Positions 6,144 to 7,260 of a DNA stretch of 7,260 nt are shown here, piece by piece. Position 1 is the first letter of the stretch; each line of letters opens with the position of its first letter. The position numbers were made by a program, and so were the translations under genes. Source of the DNA: Candidatus Poribacteria bacterium (GTDB lineage Bacteria > Poribacteria > WGA-4E > WGA-3G). The notes beneath the pieces are model-generated. The model saw nothing but the letters and a program-made list of their open reading frames with translations, had not been told where the DNA came from and did not search any database. The stretch lies in the NCBI GenBank assembly GCA_007571355.1, contig RKRO01000375.1, forward strand, positions 1 to 7,260, read 5' to 3'.

Positions 6144-6172
6144 TTGACATTCGGGAATATTGATGCTAAATT
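6144..6172 (+). promoter_or_regulatory. Strong sigma70-type promoter of pyrD
   Basis: A perfect -35 TTGACA (6144-6149), a 17-base spacer and TAAATT (6167-6172), preceded by TGC, giving an extended -10. Transcription would start near 6179, with a leader of about 46 bases before the ATG at 6225. The leader contains a small hairpin, AACGG (6188-6192), six-base loop, CCGTT (6199-6203). The promoter makes pyrD its own transcription unit after the preceding membrane protein gene, whose stop ends at 6112. Confidence 0.7.
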
Positions 6173-6224
6173 TTCATACAGAACAGAAACGGAGAACACC
6201 GTTATTTGGGATATATTAAACAGC

Positions 6225-7148
6225 ATGGACACTACAAACTTGTCACTCAGTGTGAATATCGGCGGGATCCAGATGCGAAATCCTGTTATGACGGCATCTG
6301 GCACGTTTGGCTATGGCACCGAATATGCAGATTTCGTGGATCTGAACCGACTTGGCGCGGTGGTCGTTAAAGGCGTTACGAGTGTACCGTGGCCCGGCAA
6401 TCCGATGCAACGCATCATGGAAACACCCTCCGGTATGCTCAATGCGATTGGGTTGCAAAATGTCGGCGTAGACGGCTTTGTTTCAGAGAAACTTCCGTAC
6501 TTACGCAATTTTGATGTGCCAGTCATCGTTAACGTCTGCGGTAAAACGGTGGAGGAATACCTGATAGTTGTCGAGAAACTAAACACTGCGGAGGGTGTCA
6601 CTGGCGTAGAGCTCAATATCTCCTGTCCAAATCTGGATTGCGGCGGTATGAGTTTCGGTGTTGACGCGACGTTAGCACATCAACTCGTCAAAGAAGTCCG
6701 CGCGGAGACGCATTTACCGCTATTGGTGAAACTTTCCCCGAACGTCACAGATATTACCGTAATCGCCAGTGCCGTTGAGGATGCTGGGGCAGATGCACTC
6801 TCAGCCATCAATACGCTTCTCGGTATGGCAATCAACGCAGAAACGCGGCGACCGGAACTTGCAAACGTTACAGGCGGACTCTCCGGGCCTGCAATAAAAC
6901 CTATAGCACTGCGATTGGTCTGGGAGGTCTACAAGAGCGTCTCCATTCCAATCGTGGGGATGGGTGGCATTATGACTGCGACAGATGCTATAGAATTTTT
7001 CATCGCCGGAGCATCCGCTATAGCCGTAGGGACAGCAAACTTCGTGAATCCACACGCGTCAATGGAAGTGGTAAAAGGCATTCACACCTACCTCAAAAAC
7101 GCAAATATGCGATCAATGAAGGAACTGATTGGCAGCTTGCAAGTCTGA
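6225..7148 (+). CDS. pyrD: Dihydroorotate dehydrogenase, class 1B catalytic subunit
   Basis: Oxidises dihydroorotate to orotate, the fourth step of de novo pyrimidine synthesis, using FMN in a cytoplasmic beta/alpha barrel. The 307-residue form starts MDTTNLSLSVNIGGIQMRNP, like class 1 enzymes. Landmarks: ASGTFGYG at 24-31, KGVT at 49-52, NAIGLQNVG at 73-81, VELNISCPN at 128-136 with Cys134 as the class 1 active-site base, VKLSPN at 168-173, GGLSGPAIKP at 217-226, and the FMN-phosphate segments PIVGMGGI (242-249) and GASAIAVGTANF (262-273). The length and a cysteine at 134 fit class 1B, which works with an iron-sulfur/FAD subunit PyrK and NAD; no pyrK is in this window. The frame stays open upstream to a TTG at 6144, but that TTG is the -35 box of the promoter. 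The ATG at 6225 has no clear ribosome binding sequence. Confidence 0.95.
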   Translation: MDTTNLSLSVNIGGIQMRNPVMTASGTFGYGTEYADFVDLNRLGAVVVKGVTSVPWPGNPMQRIMETPSGMLNAIGLQNVGVDGFVSEKLPYLRNFDVPVIVNVCGKTVEEYLIVVEKLNTAEGVTGVELNISCPNLDCGGMSFGVDATLAHQLVKEVRAETHLPLLVKLSPNVTDITVIASAVEDAGADALSAINTLLGMAINAETRRPELANVTGGLSGPAIKPIALRLVWEVYKSVSIPIVGMGGIMTATDAIEFFIAGASAIAVGTANFVNPHASMEVVKGIHTYLKNANMRSMKELIGSLQV

Positions 7149-7260
7149 AAGTCTTGAAGCGTTCATGCAATCTCTCAATAGATAGAAATCTAATCGATTA
7201 TAGTAAAGCTAGTAATTATTGAAACACATCCTATAGAAGCGAGGTGCCTCTGATTCCCCC
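7149..7260. other. Non-coding tail after pyrD with a palindrome and a repeat-like end
   Basis: No gene is supported in these 112 bases. TAATCGATTA (7191-7200) is a perfect 10-bp palindrome. CTATAGAAGCG (7231-7241) followed by GAGGTGC (7241-7247) echoes the words CTATAGACAGCG and GAGGTGC of the spacer repeat at 1751-1778, and GAGGTGCCTC is nearly self-complementary. I see no GC-rich hairpin with a T run, so the pyrD terminator is not identified. Confidence 0.5.

Noticed and set aside
1..7260. CRISPR arrays, tRNA or rRNA genes, transposases, phage genes, toxin-antitoxin or defence genes
   Set aside because: Nothing in either strand resembles them: no regularly spaced direct repeats, no tRNA-like cloverleaf noticed, and all long frames are explained by the six genes listed.

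Overview
The window is an ordinary-looking bacterial chromosome segment with medium GC. It holds five complete genes and one partial gene in short, mixed-strand transcription units. Two are universal housekeeping enzymes: aroC (chorismate synthase) and pyrD (class 1B dihydroorotate dehydrogenase). The others are a TPR-type repeat protein running into a redoxin domain, an M50B-type membrane zinc peptidase, a two-helix small membrane protein, and a ~13-helix membrane protein resembling the DUF6785/DUF6784 type. This gene mix, the solitary biosynthetic genes and the repeat-bearing spacers recall Candidatus Poribacteria or a related uncultivated lineage. That placement rests on recalled family resemblance, not on a search.

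Layout. Positions 1-1632 (minus) carry the N-terminal 544 residues of a repeat protein that leaves the window just as a thioredoxin/redoxin domain begins; it contains two copies of a ~220-230 residue module. Positions 1633-1947 are non-coding, with short quasi-palindromic repeats and a weak terminator-like inverted repeat. Positions 1948-3033 (minus) are aroC. The 158-bp divergent spacer 3034-3191 carries an aroC promoter candidate and two interlocking perfect inverted repeats. Positions 3192-3884 (plus) encode the M50B peptidase and contain a run of ten G. It converges on a 73-residue membrane protein at 3904-4125 (minus). That gene diverges, across 46 bp, from the 646-residue membrane protein at 4172-6112 (plus). 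pyrD (6225-7148, plus) follows with its own strong promoter. Positions 7149-7260 are non-coding and end in what looks like a relative of the repeat in the first spacer.

The genes do not form an evident pathway. aroC feeds aromatic biosynthesis and pyrD feeds pyrimidine biosynthesis; the partner genes (other aro genes, pyrK) are absent here. The three membrane proteins are adjacent, but nothing visible ties them functionally. No convincing new multi-gene system is present. The items most worth a second look are the G10 tract in the peptidase gene, the interlocking inverted repeats in the aroC/peptidase spacer, the duplicated module of the redoxin fusion, and the intergenic repeat family.
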